From Sphingomonas sp. OK281 (GTDB taxonomy: Bacteria > Pseudomonadota > Alphaproteobacteria > Sphingomonadales > Sphingomonadaceae), in assembly GCF_900115295.1 (NCBI RefSeq), contig NZ_FOVZ01000003.1:186001-250000 (forward strand): a DNA stretch of 64,000 nt, in the 5' to 3' direction. This document shows, piece after piece, positions 1 to 11,989 of this stretch. Both the position numbers and the translations under genes were made by a program. The first letter of the stretch is position 1, and each line of letters begins with the position of its first letter. Under the pieces are notes generated by a model that saw only the letters and a list, made by a program, of their open reading frames with translations, had not been told where the DNA came from and made no database searches.

Positions 1-340
1 CCAGCGTGGTCTCGTTGATCGGAGCGTTGGGATTCGCGGTCTGCGCGGCGACGAGCTTCTCGTTCTCGAGCTGATAGCGAAGCGCGGCGCCGATATACTT
101 CTCGTAATCGGTCTTGGCGGCCGCATCGATCTGGTCGATCGCGGTCTGCGCACCGGCAAAGTCCTTGGCGGCAAGTGCGGTTTGCGCAGCGACGCCGGGC
201 TTCTGAACTTCAGGGCTCAGCTTCATGGCAGGCGCGGCGTCGGTCTTCTTGTCCTTGGCGTAGGCGGGCGTGACAAGTGCCATGCTGCTCACGCCGGTGG
301 CGAATGCCGCAACCAGTGCAAGCTTGGAAATGGTCTTCAT
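1..340 (-). CDS. Secreted protein of unknown function, C-terminus beyond window edge
   Basis: The reading frame is open from a start codon at 340 down to the window edge, giving the first 113 residues. It begins with a clear Sec signal peptide (MKTISKLALVAAFATGVSSM, then an Ala-rich stretch ending near TPAYA), so the product is probably periplasmic. The mature part is Ala/Lys/Asp-rich and helical (AAKDFAGAQTAIDQIDAA), a look that fits TPR-like secreted proteins of sphingomonads. No catalytic motif is visible in the part present. A GGGAGAG stretch lies upstream at normal ribosome-binding distance. The function is unknown and the family call is inference. Confidence 0.7.
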   Translation of the reverse strand, partial: MKTISKLALVAAFATGVSSMALVTPAYAKDKKTDAAPAMKLSPEVQKPGVAAQTALAAKDFAGAQTAIDQIDAAAKTDYEKYIGAALRYQLENEKLVAAQTANPNAPINETTL

Positions 341-503
341 GCGGAAACTCTCCCTCTGCGTCGGCCCGCTTACGTAAGTGGCGCGCCGCGACGCTATATG
401 GTCCGTGGTGCATACGTTCAAGCAAGCGGTCCGGATCCCCTGCCTGCAAATTAGCGGGTGAACGTCGATTGAACGCGCTCCCCGCCACCGCTAGATCGCG
501 ACG

Positions 504-1253
504 ATGATCGCTGTCCTATCGCCCGCCAAGACGCTCGATTACGAGAGCGCACTGCCCAAGCTCGACCCGACCGCACCGCGGTTTGCCGACGAGGCGAAGA
601 CGCTAGCGCACGCCGCCGCGCACCTGACGCAGAAGAAGCTGTCGGAACTCATGCATATCTCGCCCGCGCTGGCGAAGCTGAACGCAGACCGGTTCCGCGA
701 CTTCGACACGCTGCCCGAGCGGCCGGCGATGTTCGCGTTCGCGGGCGACGTGTATACCGGGCTGGAGGCGAAGACGCTCGACGAGGCGGCGGTCGATTAC
801 GCGCAGGATCACGTGCGGATGCTGTCGGGGCTGTACGGCTTGCTCCGCCCGCTCGACCTGATGCGGCCCTACCGGCTGGAGATGGGCACGCGCTGGGCGC
901 CGCGGAAGACGAAACTGACCGACTGGTGGGGAGACAGGATCGCCAAGCTGCTCGCCGACGATGTCGAGGCGGAGGGATCGGGCACGATCCTCAACCTCGC
1001 CAGCCAGGAATATTGGGCGGCAGCGGACGGCAAGCTGCCCAAGTCGATCCGCGTCGTGGCGATCGATTTCCGCGAAGGCGAAGCGCAGAAGTTCGTCAGC
1101 TTCCACGCGAAGAAGGCCCGCGGGATGGTCGCGCGGTGGCTGGTCGAGCACCGCGTCGACGACATCGAGGGGATCAAGGGATTCGACAGCGACGGCTATG
1201 CCTATGACGCGGCGGGCAGCAGCGACGCGCAGTTCCGGTTCGTACGCAAGTGA
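504..1253 (+). CDS. yaaA: Peroxide stress protein YaaA (DUF328/UPF0246)
   Basis: This 249-residue protein matches the YaaA family in length and motifs: LSPAKTLD at residues 5-12, GLYGLLRPLDLMRPYRLEMG in the middle and a C-terminal KKARGMVARW segment. In E. coli YaaA lowers intracellular free iron during hydrogen peroxide stress and thereby limits Fenton damage; a DNA-binding fold has been described for the family. It acts in the cytoplasm. The next gene starts inside its stop codon (GTGA overlap), so the two are probably translated together. No OxyR site was recognised upstream. Family assignment is firm, and the role here is by homology. Confidence 0.93.
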   Translation: MIAVLSPAKTLDYESALPKLDPTAPRFADEAKTLAHAAAHLTQKKLSELMHISPALAKLNADRFRDFDTLPERPAMFAFAGDVYTGLEAKTLDEAAVDYAQDHVRMLSGLYGLLRPLDLMRPYRLEMGTRWAPRKTKLTDWWGDRIAKLLADDVEAEGSGTILNLASQEYWAAADGKLPKSIRVVAIDFREGEAQKFVSFHAKKARGMVARWLVEHRVDDIEGIKGFDSDGYAYDAAGSSDAQFRFVRK

Positions 1254-1936
1254 GCAGCGCGGTCGTCATCGGTGTGTCGGGCGGGATCGGCAAGGCGCTG
1301 GAAGAGGCGCTGATCGAGGAAGGGGCTTTCGACAAGGTCCATGGGTTCGCGCGGTCGGAGAGTGGCGATCGGCATCTCGACCTGGAGGACGAGGCTAGCA
1401 TTGCGGCGGCGGCTTCGCGCGTCGGGTCGCCGACGCTGGTGATCGTCGCGACGGGGTTGCTGCACGACGGCGACAAGGGCCCCGAGAAGGCGATGCGCGA
1501 ACTCGATCCGATGTGGATGGCGCGCAACTTCGCGATCAACGCGATAGGGCCGGCGCTGGTGGCGAAGCACTTCCTGCCGACGATGCCGAAAGCGGGGCGG
1601 ATCGTGTTCGCCGTGCTGTCGGCGCGGGTCGGCAGCATCGGCGACAACAGGCTCGGCGGCTGGTACGGCTATCGCGCGTCGAAGGCGGCGCTGAACCAGT
1701 TGGTGAAGACGATTTCGATCGAGGACAAACGGCGGAACTCGAGCGGGATCGTCGTCGGTCTGCATCCGGGGACGGTCGACACCGGCCTGTCGAAGCCGTT
1801 CCAGGGCAACGTCACCCCCGGCAACCTGTTCAAGCCGGACCGCGCGGCGGTGCAGTTGCTCGACGTCATCGACGGCCTGCGCGCACCGGACAGCGGCAAA
1901 CTGTTCGCCTGGGACGGCGTCGAGGTCACGCCCTAA
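1250..1936 (+). CDS. Short-chain dehydrogenase/reductase (C-factor/CsgA-like)
   Basis: This is a 228-residue SDR. A Rossmann glycine motif (GVSGGIGKA, residues 8-16) binds NAD(P). The catalytic set is present: Ser124 in AVLSARVG, then Tyr141 and Lys145 in GYRASK. The short length and the GTVDTGLSKPF segment resemble the C-factor/CsgA-type SDRs; the substrate is unknown. The GTG start at 1250 overlaps the yaaA stop by four bases, which decides the start and implies coupling. Upstream yaaA suggests, but does not prove, a stress-related role. Confidence 0.88.
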   Translation: MSSAVVIGVSGGIGKALEEALIEEGAFDKVHGFARSESGDRHLDLEDEASIAAAASRVGSPTLVIVATGLLHDGDKGPEKAMRELDPMWMARNFAINAIGPALVAKHFLPTMPKAGRIVFAVLSARVGSIGDNRLGGWYGYRASKAALNQLVKTISIEDKRRNSSGIVVGLHPGTVDTGLSKPFQGNVTPGNLFKPDRAAVQLLDVIDGLRAPDSGKLFAWDGVEVTP

Positions 1937-1943
1937 CTTCTGC

Positions 1944-2052
1944 TCCCCTCCCTGGGAGGGAGGGGTTGGGGGTGGGTCGGCCGGTTGCAGACCACGACCG
2001 CTAGCCAATGCGGAAGCCGACCCACCCCCTGCCCCTCCCTTCCAGGGAGGGG
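1944..2052. repeat. Palindromic intergenic repeat (family D, CCCCTCCCTGGGAGGG type)
   Basis: Two long arms are inverted copies: CCCCTCCCTGGGAGGGAGGG on the left leads into GGTGGGTCGG, and the right arm runs CCGACCCACC and ends in CCAGGGAGGGG. The element fills the gap between the SDR gene and the next small gene and could fold as a long RNA hairpin that ends the upstream transcript. No ORF lies inside it. Confidence 0.8.
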
Positions 2053-2166
2053 TAAGAAGTAGGCCCGCGCATGACGCGGAATTCACCTGCCCGCCATCGC
2101 GCGTTCAGGTCCCCCGGCGCAGTCTCTCCGCATCGTCCACCAAGGCCGAAACGAGAGGATACCCGC

Positions 2167-2448
2167 ATGAAGAAGTCCCTCCCCCTCGCGATCCTCGCCG
2201 CCGCTACGCTGCTGTCCGGCACCGCAGCCGTCGCCGCGACGCAGGCGCAGACCAGCGTCAAGCCGAAGACCGTCGCGACGCACACCACCACGACCAAGAC
2301 CACCACGCCGATGGGCAACACCAAGGTCGCAAAGCGCACCACGACGGTCGCCAAGGGCCGCATGGTTACCGCCAAACTCGCGAACGGCAAGACCGTCACC
2401 TACAATTGCTCGCTCGCCGGCAACAAGACCAAGACCGCCTGCAAATAA
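2167..2448 (+). CDS. Small secreted Thr/Lys-rich protein
   Basis: A 93-residue protein with a typical signal peptide (MKKSLPLAILAAATLLSGTA, ending near VAA). The mature part is very rich in Thr, Lys and Val (HTTTTKTTTPMGNTKVAK) and carries two cysteines near the C-terminus (YNCSLAGNKTKTACK) that could form a disulfide in the periplasm. The ATG at 2167 is chosen because a GAGAGGA site precedes it and the signal peptide begins there; the frame is open further upstream to 2071. No known domain was recognised and the function is unknown. Confidence 0.75.
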   Translation: MKKSLPLAILAAATLLSGTAAVAATQAQTSVKPKTVATHTTTTKTTTPMGNTKVAKRTTTVAKGRMVTAKLANGKTVTYNCSLAGNKTKTACK

Positions 2449-2569
2449 CCTTCAAATTAACGATGAAACCCTTCTCCCTCGCGTGCGTACGCGTGCGCGG
2501 GGGTAGTAAGGTGCCCCCCCCTCGGCTAAGGTCTGTCATCATACCGCAACAAGCCGAAAGCGTTCAGAT

Positions 2570-5331
<2,762 letters not shown>

Positions 5332-5335
<4 letters not shown>

Positions 5336-5682
5336 GCCGCGATCCGATCGCCTATAAGGTGCTGACGGGGGAGCAGCTGGCAACCCTGGAGAGCGGGAGC
5401 TTTGCGGGGGCGCCGGTGGATGTGGCCGATGGTTACATCCACCTGTCGACCGCCGAGCAGCTGACGGAAACGGTCGACAAGCACTTTGCCGGCCAGTCGG
5501 ACCTTCACGTCGCGGCGATCGATCTCGAAGCGCTCGGCGACGACGTGAAGTGGGAAGAGTCGCGCGGCGGGCAACTGTTCCCGCACATCTACGGCGGCCC
5601 GCTGCTGCTGGAGGTCGTGTTGTCCTACGGCCCGTTGGAGCGAGACGACGAGGGCAAGGTGAAGCTCCCCGTCGCGGGCTGA
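5332..5682 (+). CDS. DUF952 domain-containing protein
   Basis: A 116-residue protein matching the DUF952 family (also described as glutathione S-transferase-like). Typical motifs are YKVLTGEQ near the N-terminus, DGYIHLSTAEQL at about 34-45 and FPHIYGGPL at about 83-91. Biochemical function is not established for the family. Its ATG overlaps the gyrA stop codon, so it is cotranscribed and probably coupled to gyrA. The link with gyrase may only be positional. Confidence 0.88.
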
Positions 5683-5703
5683 CCGGTACTCAAACGCAAG
5701 CGT

Positions 5704-5756
5704 GTTCTCCCGCGAAGGCGGGAGCCCAGACTGGACTCCCGCCTTCGCGGGAGAAC
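5704..5756. repeat. Palindromic repeat, family A (GTTCTCCCGCGAAGGCGGGAG)
   Basis: The two arms, CTCCCGCGAAGGCGGGAG and its inverted copy CTCCCGCCTTCGCGGGAG, are separated by CCCAGACTGGA. The same design recurs at 27651, 50415, 58342, 61508 and, inside a gene, at 63762. It lies just after the DUF952 stop and may double as a terminator or mRNA 3' end stabiliser. Confidence 0.85.
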
Positions 5757-5879
5757 AAGGAGCGGGAGATGGCGTTCGTTGCCGTCTCCCGGACAGCTAT
5801 CGGCATTGCATCAACACGCGCATCGGCAACTTCCAACGCCGCGAGTGCTTGTTGTCGAGAACGCGCTCCCCACCAAAGC

Positions 5880-5985
5880 ACCACCCCGGCGAAGGCCGGG
5901 GCCCAGTTGGGGATGGCAGCTAACGGAGCGGAGCGCCTCGTTACATCAACCTTTCCACCTGGGCCCCGGCCTTCGCCGGGGTGGT
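5880..5985. repeat. Palindromic repeat, family B (ACCACCCCGGCGAAGGCCGG)
   Basis: The outer arms ACCACCCCGGCGAAGGCCGG and GGCCCCGGCCTTCGCCGGGG flank a centre holding TAACGGAGCG. Three more copies with the same arms and a TAACGG core lie at 27507, 56609 and 58463. Together with the family A copy it fills the gap between DUF952 and the hydrolase gene; no gene is seen between 5683 and 6023. Confidence 0.85.
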
Positions 5986-6023
5986 GCTGTGTGGGTTAGG
6001 TCGATCTGTTCGACCTTGCCCCG

Positions 6024-6971
6024 TCACCCAGCCGCAAACGCAGCCCTTACAAACCGCGCACAAGCCTCAGGCGCGGTAATCGGGATCATATGCCCCCCCT
6101 CGATCGTGTCGATCTTAGCCCCCGGAATAACCGCCGCAGTCCGGTGCCCATTCCACGCCGGGTCAAGAATAGCATCCTGCCGCCCGAACAAGATCCGCAC
6201 CGGCAAACCGATCTCCGCATACCGCCCGACCATAGCCGTCACATCGTCGTTCGCCCCGGCAAGATCCGCAGCCGCCGCCGCGATCGCGATCGGCCGCGCG
6301 GACAGCGCGCCGCCGCCCCGCGTTATGAAATCCTCCGGCACAGCCTCGGGCGCGAACACGCCTTCCAGCGTCTTCTTAGCAGTCAGCCGGCTGAGCGGCG
6401 TACCCAGCACCTGCGCGAACGCCAGACGCGCACCCGACGGAATCCGAGCGAGCCCGCGAAAACTCTCCGGCACCTGCTCCAGCGGCTGCGTCAGCGGCGC
6501 GATCAACGCCAGCGCACGCACCAGATGCGGATGGTCGAGCCCCACCGCGAGACTGAGCGCCCCCCCCAGCGAATGTCCCACCAGCAACGGCCGATCGAGC
6601 CCGAGCTTCTGGATGAAGTCGGCGATGATCGCGCCCTGCCCGATGATCCCCGGCATCGCCCCCGTCGCGGTCGAATAACCCGACCCCGGCCGATCGACGA
6701 CGATCACGCGGTAGTCGTCCTTCAGCAGGTCGACGAGCGCATAGCTGAAGTTGCGCAACTGCCCGCCGAGCCCATGCACCATGACGATCGTCGGCCCGCT
6801 ACCGACGTCGATATAGTGCAACCGAGCGCCCGCGACGTCGAGGAAGCGCCCTTCCGCGGGCACCAGTTCCTCGGCCTTGCGCGCGACGCGGCTCGAATAG
6901 AGCGACAGCCCGACCCCCGATACCGCCGCCAGCATCGCCCCGCCGATCAATCCCTTGCCCGTCCGCCTCAT
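6024..6971 (-). CDS. Membrane-anchored alpha/beta hydrolase
   Basis: A 315-residue alpha/beta-fold hydrolase. The N-terminus (LIGGAMLAAVSGVGLSLY, residues 8-25) looks like an uncleaved signal anchor, placing the catalytic domain outside the cytoplasmic membrane. The oxyanion HG motif is at 66-70 (HGLGG), the nucleophile Ser134 in GHSLGG, a candidate Asp in LFGRQDAILDP and the catalytic His in EGGHMIP. The start at 6971 is preferred because AAGGAG sits six bases before it; the frame is open further upstream to 7127. The substrate is unknown, with esterase or epoxide-hydrolase-like activity possible. It is a single gene. Confidence 0.85.
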   Translation of the reverse strand: MRRTGKGLIGGAMLAAVSGVGLSLYSSRVARKAEELVPAEGRFLDVAGARLHYIDVGSGPTIVMVHGLGGQLRNFSYALVDLLKDDYRVIVVDRPGSGYSTATGAMPGIIGQGAIIADFIQKLGLDRPLLVGHSLGGALSLAVGLDHPHLVRALALIAPLTQPLEQVPESFRGLARIPSGARLAFAQVLGTPLSRLTAKKTLEGVFAPEAVPEDFITRGGGALSARPIAIAAAAADLAGANDDVTAMVGRYAEIGLPVRILFGRQDAILDPAWNGHRTAAVIPGAKIDTIEGGHMIPITAPEACARFVRAAFAAG

Positions 6972-7263
6972 CGTGATCTCCTTCATATCTTCTGTGCGCT
7001 GAACGCCCCGCCTTGTCCAAAGTCGCAGCCGCCCGCGCAGGGAACCCGTCGCGGCCACCGAACGTCCGACCCGCGAAGGAGCGGCGCGGGTGGATCCACA
7101 CGCTCGAACGATCCGGGACATGATCAAGACAAGCGCACCCGACGCCGTTCCGCCCGCCGACGATCCGCGCTGGCCGGCCGACCGTTAGCCAGGCGACGTG
7201 GTCCACAAAAGCTCGTGGATATGCATCAGCCCCTTGGTGCCCGCCCCGAAGAAAGGTCAAGCA
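6972..7263. other. Intergenic stretch with no recognised feature
   Basis: About 290 bases between the hydrolase start and a doubtful small ORF. Open frames run through it on both strands, including an upstream extension of the hydrolase frame, but none has a recognisable motif. The promoter of the hydrolase gene should lie here; no convincing -35/-10 pair was picked out. Confidence 0.4.
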
Positions 7264-7395
7264 ATGCAGGCCGCGCTACGCATGGTTGCCGACGAAATGA
7301 AAGACGAGGCGGTGTTCGTCGAGTTGCGCACCGACCATGCCAACCGCGATGATGAGGAAGAATACAAGAGACGCCCGTCATACGCATCGTCGTAA
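7264..7395 (+). CDS. Possible small hypothetical protein (43 residues)
   Basis: A short frame beginning MQAALRMVADEMKDEAVFVE, preceded by AAAGG seven bases before the ATG. The product is acidic in the middle and ends RRPSYASS. An in-frame upstream ATG at 7198 would give 65 residues. No family is recognised. It is kept because of the plausible ribosome-binding site and the lack of any other gene on either strand here, but it could be chance. Confidence 0.35.
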   Translation: MQAALRMVADEMKDEAVFVELRTDHANRDDEEEYKRRPSYASS

Positions 7396-7462
7396 ACTTA
7401 AGATTATTTCAACGGAACAGATCCATAGCCCGCTCAATTCGTGATCCGTCATTTTTTTGGAG

Positions 7463-7493
7463 TTGGACCTTCTCCGATCACCGGTCCTATACC
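7463..7493 (+). promoter_or_regulatory. Candidate promoter of the rml operon, leaderless start possible
   Basis: TTGGAC at 7463-7468 and TATACC at 7488-7493 are separated by 19 bases, and the ATG at 7501 lies seven bases after the -10 box. No ribosome-binding site precedes that ATG, so a leaderless transcript would fit. The spacing is longer than the usual 17, so this is tentative. Confidence 0.3.
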
Positions 7494-7500
7494 TGCACTT

Positions 7501-8076
7501 ATGTTTTTGCCTCAGCTCATCCGACCTTACCGCTTCAGCGATAGCCGCGGCTGGCTTGCCGAAATCTACTCCGAGCCTGTCTTTGCAAAGCTCGGGATCG
7601 GTTGCCGTTTTGTTCAGGACAATCACTCGCGGTCGCTATCGAAGTATACGTTGCGCGGCTTGCATTTCCAGACGCCGCCGCGCGGCCAGGCCAAGCTGGT
7701 GCGGTGCGTACGGGGAGCGATCCTGGATGTCATCGTCGATGTGCGTCACGATTCGCCGACGTTCGGCGAATGGATCGGTACCGAACTATCGGCCGAAAAC
7801 GGGCACCAGCTTTTCGTCCCTATCGGTTTCGCGCACGGCTTCTTGACGCTCGAGGATGATTGCGAGGTCATCTATAAGTGTTCGGACGTCTATGCGCCCG
7901 ATCATGAAGGTGGGATACGCTGGAACGATCCCGCTATCGGCGCGGGCGGCATCGACTGGCGGATACCGCCCGGCATCCTGCCCGAGCTTTCGGCCAAAGA
8001 TGCGATGCTGCCGCTGCTCGATGAGTTCGATAGCCCGTTTGCCTATGACGGCCGCCCCCTGGCGCCAGTCGCTTGA
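7501..8076 (+). CDS. rmlC: dTDP-4-dehydrorhamnose 3,5-epimerase
   Basis: RmlC epimerises dTDP-4-keto-6-deoxyglucose at C3 and C5, step three of dTDP-L-rhamnose synthesis. The cupin signature is clear: [20 protein letters not shown], with the catalytic His of RGLHFQ, then [11 protein letters not shown] and [20 protein letters not shown]. The ATG at 7501 gives 191 residues, close to family length; an in-frame GTG at 7441 would add 20 residues but has no ribosome-binding site either. It is the first gene of rmlC-B-D-A. The product feeds rhamnose into lipopolysaccharide or exopolysaccharide. Confidence 0.93.
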   Translation: MFLPQLIRPYRFSDSRGWLAEIYSEPVFAKLGIGCRFVQDNHSRSLSKYTLRGLHFQTPPRGQAKLVRCVRGAILDVIVDVRHDSPTFGEWIGTELSAENGHQLFVPIGFAHGFLTLEDDCEVIYKCSDVYAPDHEGGIRWNDPAIGAGGIDWRIPPGILPELSAKDAMLPLLDEFDSPFAYDGRPLAPVA

Positions 8077-8087
8077 AGGATCGACGC

Positions 8088-9143
8088 ATGCGCATCTTCG
8101 TGACTGGCGGGGCCGGTTTCATCGGCTCGGCGCTCGTCCGTCACCTGATCGAGAACACCGATCATGAGGTCCTGAACTTCGACAAGCTCACCTATGCCGG
8201 CACGCTGTCGACGGTCGAGCGTGTCGCCAGTTCGAATCGCTACCGCTTCGTCCAGGGCGACATCTGCGACGCAGACGCCGTCAAGGCCGCGATCGCCGAG
8301 TTCAAGCCCGGGATCGTCACGCATCTCGCAGCCGAAAGCCATGTCGACCGCTCGATCGACGGCCCCGGCGCGTTCGTCCAGGCCAACGTCGTCGGCACCT
8401 TCACGATGCTCAGCGAGGCGCGCCCCTATTGGCTCGGCCTCGATGACGAAGCGAAGGCGGCGTTCCGCTTCCATCATATCTCGACCGACGAAGTCTACGG
8501 CTCGCTCGGCGAGACCGGGCTGTTCACCGAGGATACGCCGTACGATCCGCGCTCGCCCTATTCGGCGTCGAAGGCCAGCTCGGACCACCTCGTCAGCGCC
8601 TGGGGCCACACGTTCGGTCTGCCGGTGCTGATCACCAACTGCTCGAACAATTACGGGCCGTATCACTTCCCCGAAAAGCTCATCCCGCTTATGATCGTCA
8701 AGGCGCTCGCGGGTGCCGACCTGCCGGTCTACGGCCAGGGCGACCAGGTCCGCGACTGGCTGTTCGTCGAGGATCACGTCCGCGCGCTGCACGCGGTGTT
8801 CGAAAAGAGCGAGCCCGGCCGGACCTACAATGTCGGTGGGAACAACGAGAAGCAGAACCTCGAGGTCGTGAAGACCGTCTGCGCGATCCTCGACCGGCTG
8901 CGCCCGCGCGCCGATGGCGAGTCCTACGCGGCGCAGATCACCTACGTCGCCGACCGCCCCGGCCACGACAAGCGCTATGCGATCGACGCGAGCCGGATCA
9001 AGAACGAGCTTGGCTGGGAGCCCGCCGAGACCTTCGAGACGGGTATCGAGAAGACCATCGCCTGGTATCTCGACAACCAGGGCTGGTGGGAAGCGATCGT
9101 CGCCGAACACAAGGCCGGCCAGCGCCGCGGACTTTCCGTATGA
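8088..9143 (+). CDS. rmlB: dTDP-glucose 4,6-dehydratase
   Basis: A 351-residue extended SDR that converts dTDP-glucose to dTDP-4-keto-6-deoxyglucose, step two of the rhamnose pathway. It shows the NAD motif GGAGFIG (7-13), the catalytic STDEVYG segment with Thr133, Asp134 and Glu135, and YSASK with Tyr158 and Lys162. The ATG at 8088 has AAGGA seven bases upstream and begins directly with the beta strand MRIFVTGG. Its start lies 11 bases after the rmlC stop and its stop overlaps rmlD by four bases. Confidence 0.96.
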   Translation: MRIFVTGGAGFIGSALVRHLIENTDHEVLNFDKLTYAGTLSTVERVASSNRYRFVQGDICDADAVKAAIAEFKPGIVTHLAAESHVDRSIDGPGAFVQANVVGTFTMLSEARPYWLGLDDEAKAAFRFHHISTDEVYGSLGETGLFTEDTPYDPRSPYSASKASSDHLVSAWGHTFGLPVLITNCSNNYGPYHFPEKLIPLMIVKALAGADLPVYGQGDQVRDWLFVEDHVRALHAVFEKSEPGRTYNVGGNNEKQNLEVVKTVCAILDRLRPRADGESYAAQITYVADRPGHDKRYAIDASRIKNELGWEPAETFETGIEKTIAWYLDNQGWWEAIVAEHKAGQRRGLSV

Positions 9144-10051
9144 GCGACGTGAAGCGGATCCTCGTCACCGGCGGTAACGGCCAGCTAGGTACCGAGCTGA
9201 AGCGGTATGCGTGGCCCGATGGCTGGGCGGTCACCGCGGTCGACATCGACGAGCTCGACCTGCGCGACACCGCCGCAATCACCACGATGGTCGCGTCACA
9301 ACCTTGGGCAGCTGTGATCTCCGCCGGCGCCTACACCGCGGTCGACAAGGCCGAGAGCAACGTCGTCACCGCCTGGGCCGTCAATGCGATGGCGCCCGCG
9401 GCGTTCGCGGAAAGCTGTGCGAAGGCCGGCATCCCGATCGTTCAGGTCTCCACAGACTATGTCTTCGACGGCGCGCGCGATGGGGCGTGGGAGGTGACCG
9501 ATCCGGTTGCCCCGCTCGGTGTCTACGGTGCGTCGAAGCTTGGGGGTGAACTCGCGGTTCGCACGTCGGGCGCCCGCCACGCCATCGTCCGCACCGCCTG
9601 GGTGGTCAGCGCGCACGGCAACAACTTCATCAAGACGATGCTCCGCGTCGGCGCAACCAACCCGACCCTGCGCGTGGTCGACGACCAGCACGGCAGCCCG
9701 ACATCGGCAACCGATCTCGCAGCCGCGCTGACGACGATCACGATGCGTCTCGTCGACGATCCGGCAGCACCGACCGGCACCTATCATTTCAGCAACGCCG
9801 GTGCGGTGACCTGGGCAGGCTTCGCCCGCGAGATCTTCGCACAGAGCGCCGCACGCGGCGGGGCCAGTGCCGAAGTACAGGGCATCACCACCGCGGAATA
9901 CCCGACGCCGGCGACGCGGCCGGCCAATTCGCTGCTCAGCCACGACGCGATCACCCGCGACTACGGCATCCATCCGCCGGCGTGGCAGACCGCGCTCGGC
10001 CCCATCCTCGATGAACTACTCGGGGCACCCGACAAGGAGACACGCGCGTGA
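9140..10051 (+). CDS. rmlD: dTDP-4-dehydrorhamnose reductase
   Basis: RmlD carries out the last step, NAD(P)H-dependent reduction to dTDP-L-rhamnose. The 303-residue protein has GGNGQLG (11-17), VSTDYVFDG and YGASKLGGE, which hold the cofactor and the Tyr/Lys pair. The ATG at 9140 overlaps the rmlB stop and its own stop overlaps the rmlA GTG, so translation through the operon looks coupled. Confidence 0.95.
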   Translation: MSDVKRILVTGGNGQLGTELKRYAWPDGWAVTAVDIDELDLRDTAAITTMVASQPWAAVISAGAYTAVDKAESNVVTAWAVNAMAPAAFAESCAKAGIPIVQVSTDYVFDGARDGAWEVTDPVAPLGVYGASKLGGELAVRTSGARHAIVRTAWVVSAHGNNFIKTMLRVGATNPTLRVVDDQHGSPTSATDLAAALTTITMRLVDDPAAPTGTYHFSNAGAVTWAGFAREIFAQSAARGGASAEVQGITTAEYPTPATRPANSLLSHDAITRDYGIHPPAWQTALGPILDELLGAPDKETRA

Positions 10052-10920
10052 AGGGCATCATTCTGGCTGGCGGTTCGGGCACGCGCCTCCATCCGGCCAC
10101 GCTGGCGGTCAACAAGCAGCTGCTGCCGGTCTACGACAAGCCGATGATCTACTACCCGCTGTCGGTGCTCATGCTCGCCGGCATCCGCGACATCCTGATC
10201 ATCTCGAGCCCAGAGTTCATCGGCAATTACGAGAACCTGTTCGGTGACGGCTCGGCGCTCGGCTTGACCATCGCCTACGCCGAACAGCCCAACCCCGACG
10301 GCCTCGCCCAGGCGTTCACGATCGGCGCGGACTTCATCGGCAACGACAATGTCGCGCTGGTGCTCGGCGACAACATCTTCTTCGGCGCGCATATGACCGG
10401 CCTGCTGGCGAGTGCAGTCGAACGCAAGAGCGGCGCGACGGTGTTTTCCTACCGCGTCGAGGATCCCCAGCGCTATGGCGTGGTCGAGTTCGGCGAAGGC
10501 GGCAAGGCGATCAGCCTCGAGGAGAAGCCCGAGAAGCCCAAGTCGAACCACGCCATAACCGGCTTGTACTTCTACGATAATCGCGTCGTCCAGTTCGCCC
10601 GTACCCTAAAGCCGTCCCTGCGAAACGAACTCGAGATTACCGACATCAACCGGCTCTACATGGACGCCGGCGATCTGGTCGTCGAACAGATGGGCCGGGG
10701 CTATGCCTGGCTCGACACGGGCACGCATGACAGTCTGCTTGAGGCGGCGGAGTTCGTGCGCACCATTCAGAACCGTCAGGGTATCCAGGTAGCGTGCCTT
10801 GAGGAGATCGCTTTCGTCCAGGGCTTCATAACCGCCGATCAGGCGCGAGCGGCCGGCGAGCGCTTCAAGAAGACCGCGTATGGCCGCGCAATCTTGAACG
10901 CGGTGAACGAAGGCCGATAG
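10048..10920 (+). CDS. rmlA: Glucose-1-phosphate thymidylyltransferase
   Basis: RmlA makes dTDP-glucose from dTTP and glucose-1-phosphate, the first committed step. The nucleotidyltransferase signature [11 protein letters not shown] is at residues 8-18, followed by [30 protein letters not shown] and [16 protein letters not shown] are also typical. The GTG start at 10048 overlaps the rmlD stop. Placing rmlA last (C-B-D-A) is one of several known orders. About 250 bases with no recognised gene follow before proC. Confidence 0.96.
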   Translation: MKGIILAGGSGTRLHPATLAVNKQLLPVYDKPMIYYPLSVLMLAGIRDILIISSPEFIGNYENLFGDGSALGLTIAYAEQPNPDGLAQAFTIGADFIGNDNVALVLGDNIFFGAHMTGLLASAVERKSGATVFSYRVEDPQRYGVVEFGEGGKAISLEEKPEKPKSNHAITGLYFYDNRVVQFARTLKPSLRNELEITDINRLYMDAGDLVVEQMGRGYAWLDTGTHDSLLEAAEFVRTIQNRQGIQVACLEEIAFVQGFITADQARAAGERFKKTAYGRAILNAVNEGR

Positions 10921-11170
10921 TGGAACATGGTGTGACGTCATGGCGGGCAAAGACGTCGGTCTGAAGAGATGGCTGACGTGGCCGTAGAGGCATCACCATC
11001 ATCCTCTCGTCGAACATCGGCGACGATGGTGGCGCTGCAGCGTACGCCTCGACTTCATGAGTGTTCTAGGATTTCGCGCGGCTCGTAATCGTCGCGGCAC
11101 ACATCAGCGAACAGCGCGGTATCGGCCTTGCCGCAAATCCCCGCCGTCCCAGCCGAACCCGAAAATCGAT

Positions 11171-11989
11171 CTAGCGCGCCGCGGCCGCCATTTCGGCGTT
11201 GCGACGTTCCGAAGCAGCCAACGTCGCGGTCAGCAGCGTCACCAGCGCCTCGTCCTGGTCGAGCACGTTCAGGCCTTCGCGGGTCGACCCACCGGGACTG
11301 GCGACGCGGTCCGCCAGCACGGCGGGCGAGACGTCGGCATCGGCAGCCATGATCGCCGATCCTTCGAGCGTGGCGATCGCAAGACGCGCCGCCTGGTCCG
11401 CTGGCAGCCCGAGCGCGGCACCCGCCTTGGCAAGCGCGTCGGCAAATCTAAACACAAATCCGGGGCCACAGCCTGCCAGCGCCGTGACCGCATCGAAATG
11501 CGCTTCGTCGGCGATCCATTCGAAATGACCGAGCGGGGTTGCGAAGGCTTCTGCCGCGGCGATCGCCTCGCGCGACGCGCCGACCGTGTAGAGCGACGTC
11601 ACCCCCCTGCCGATCGCGACCGGGAGGTTGGGCATCGCGCGGACGATCGTGTCGGCCGCGAACCGCTGGCTCAGCGCCGCATGATCGACACCGGCCAGGA
11701 TCGACAGGAGCAGCCTCGGAGCCCCTCGAAGCGGCGCCAGCAACGCCTGCGCGGCGTCGATCTGCTGGGGCTTGAGCGCGAGCATCAGCGTTGCCGGGGC
11801 ATCCTCGTCGGGCAGCGCGATCAACGAGCGGACGCCTTCGGGCGCCCCCTGCCCGCTCCGCGTGATCACCGTGACACGTGCGGGGTCAAGCCCGCCGGCG
11901 ATCCAGCGGCGCAGCATCGCGCCGCCCATGTTGCCGCACCCGATCAGCCACAATGGACCTTGCGGAAAGCCGATTGGCGGGAGGCTCAT
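11171..11989 (-). CDS. proC: Pyrroline-5-carboxylate reductase
   Basis: ProC reduces pyrroline-5-carboxylate to L-proline with NAD(P)H, the last step of proline synthesis in the cytoplasm. The 272-residue protein has the dinucleotide motif LIGCGNMGGAML, the AMPNLPVAIGRGVT strand and the C-terminal dimer motif ASPGGSTREGL. The start at 11989 overlaps the stop of the upstream YbjN-like gene by four bases, so proC is the second gene of a coupled pair. Confidence 0.93.
   Translation of the reverse strand: MSLPPIGFPQGPLWLIGCGNMGGAMLRRWIAGGLDPARVTVITRSGQGAPEGVRSLIALPDEDAPATLMLALKPQQIDAAQALLAPLRGAPRLLLSILAGVDHAALSQRFAADTIVRAMPNLPVAIGRGVTSLYTVGASREAIAAAEAFATPLGHFEWIADEAHFDAVTALAGCGPGFVFRFADALAKAGAALGLPADQAARLAIATLEGSAIMAADADVSPAVLADRVASPGGSTREGLNVLDQDEALVTLLTATLAASERRNAEMAAAAR

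Noticed and set aside
10921-11170. tRNA or small RNA gene after rmlA
   Set aside because: No cloverleaf, no conserved TTCGA arm and no terminator could be made out.
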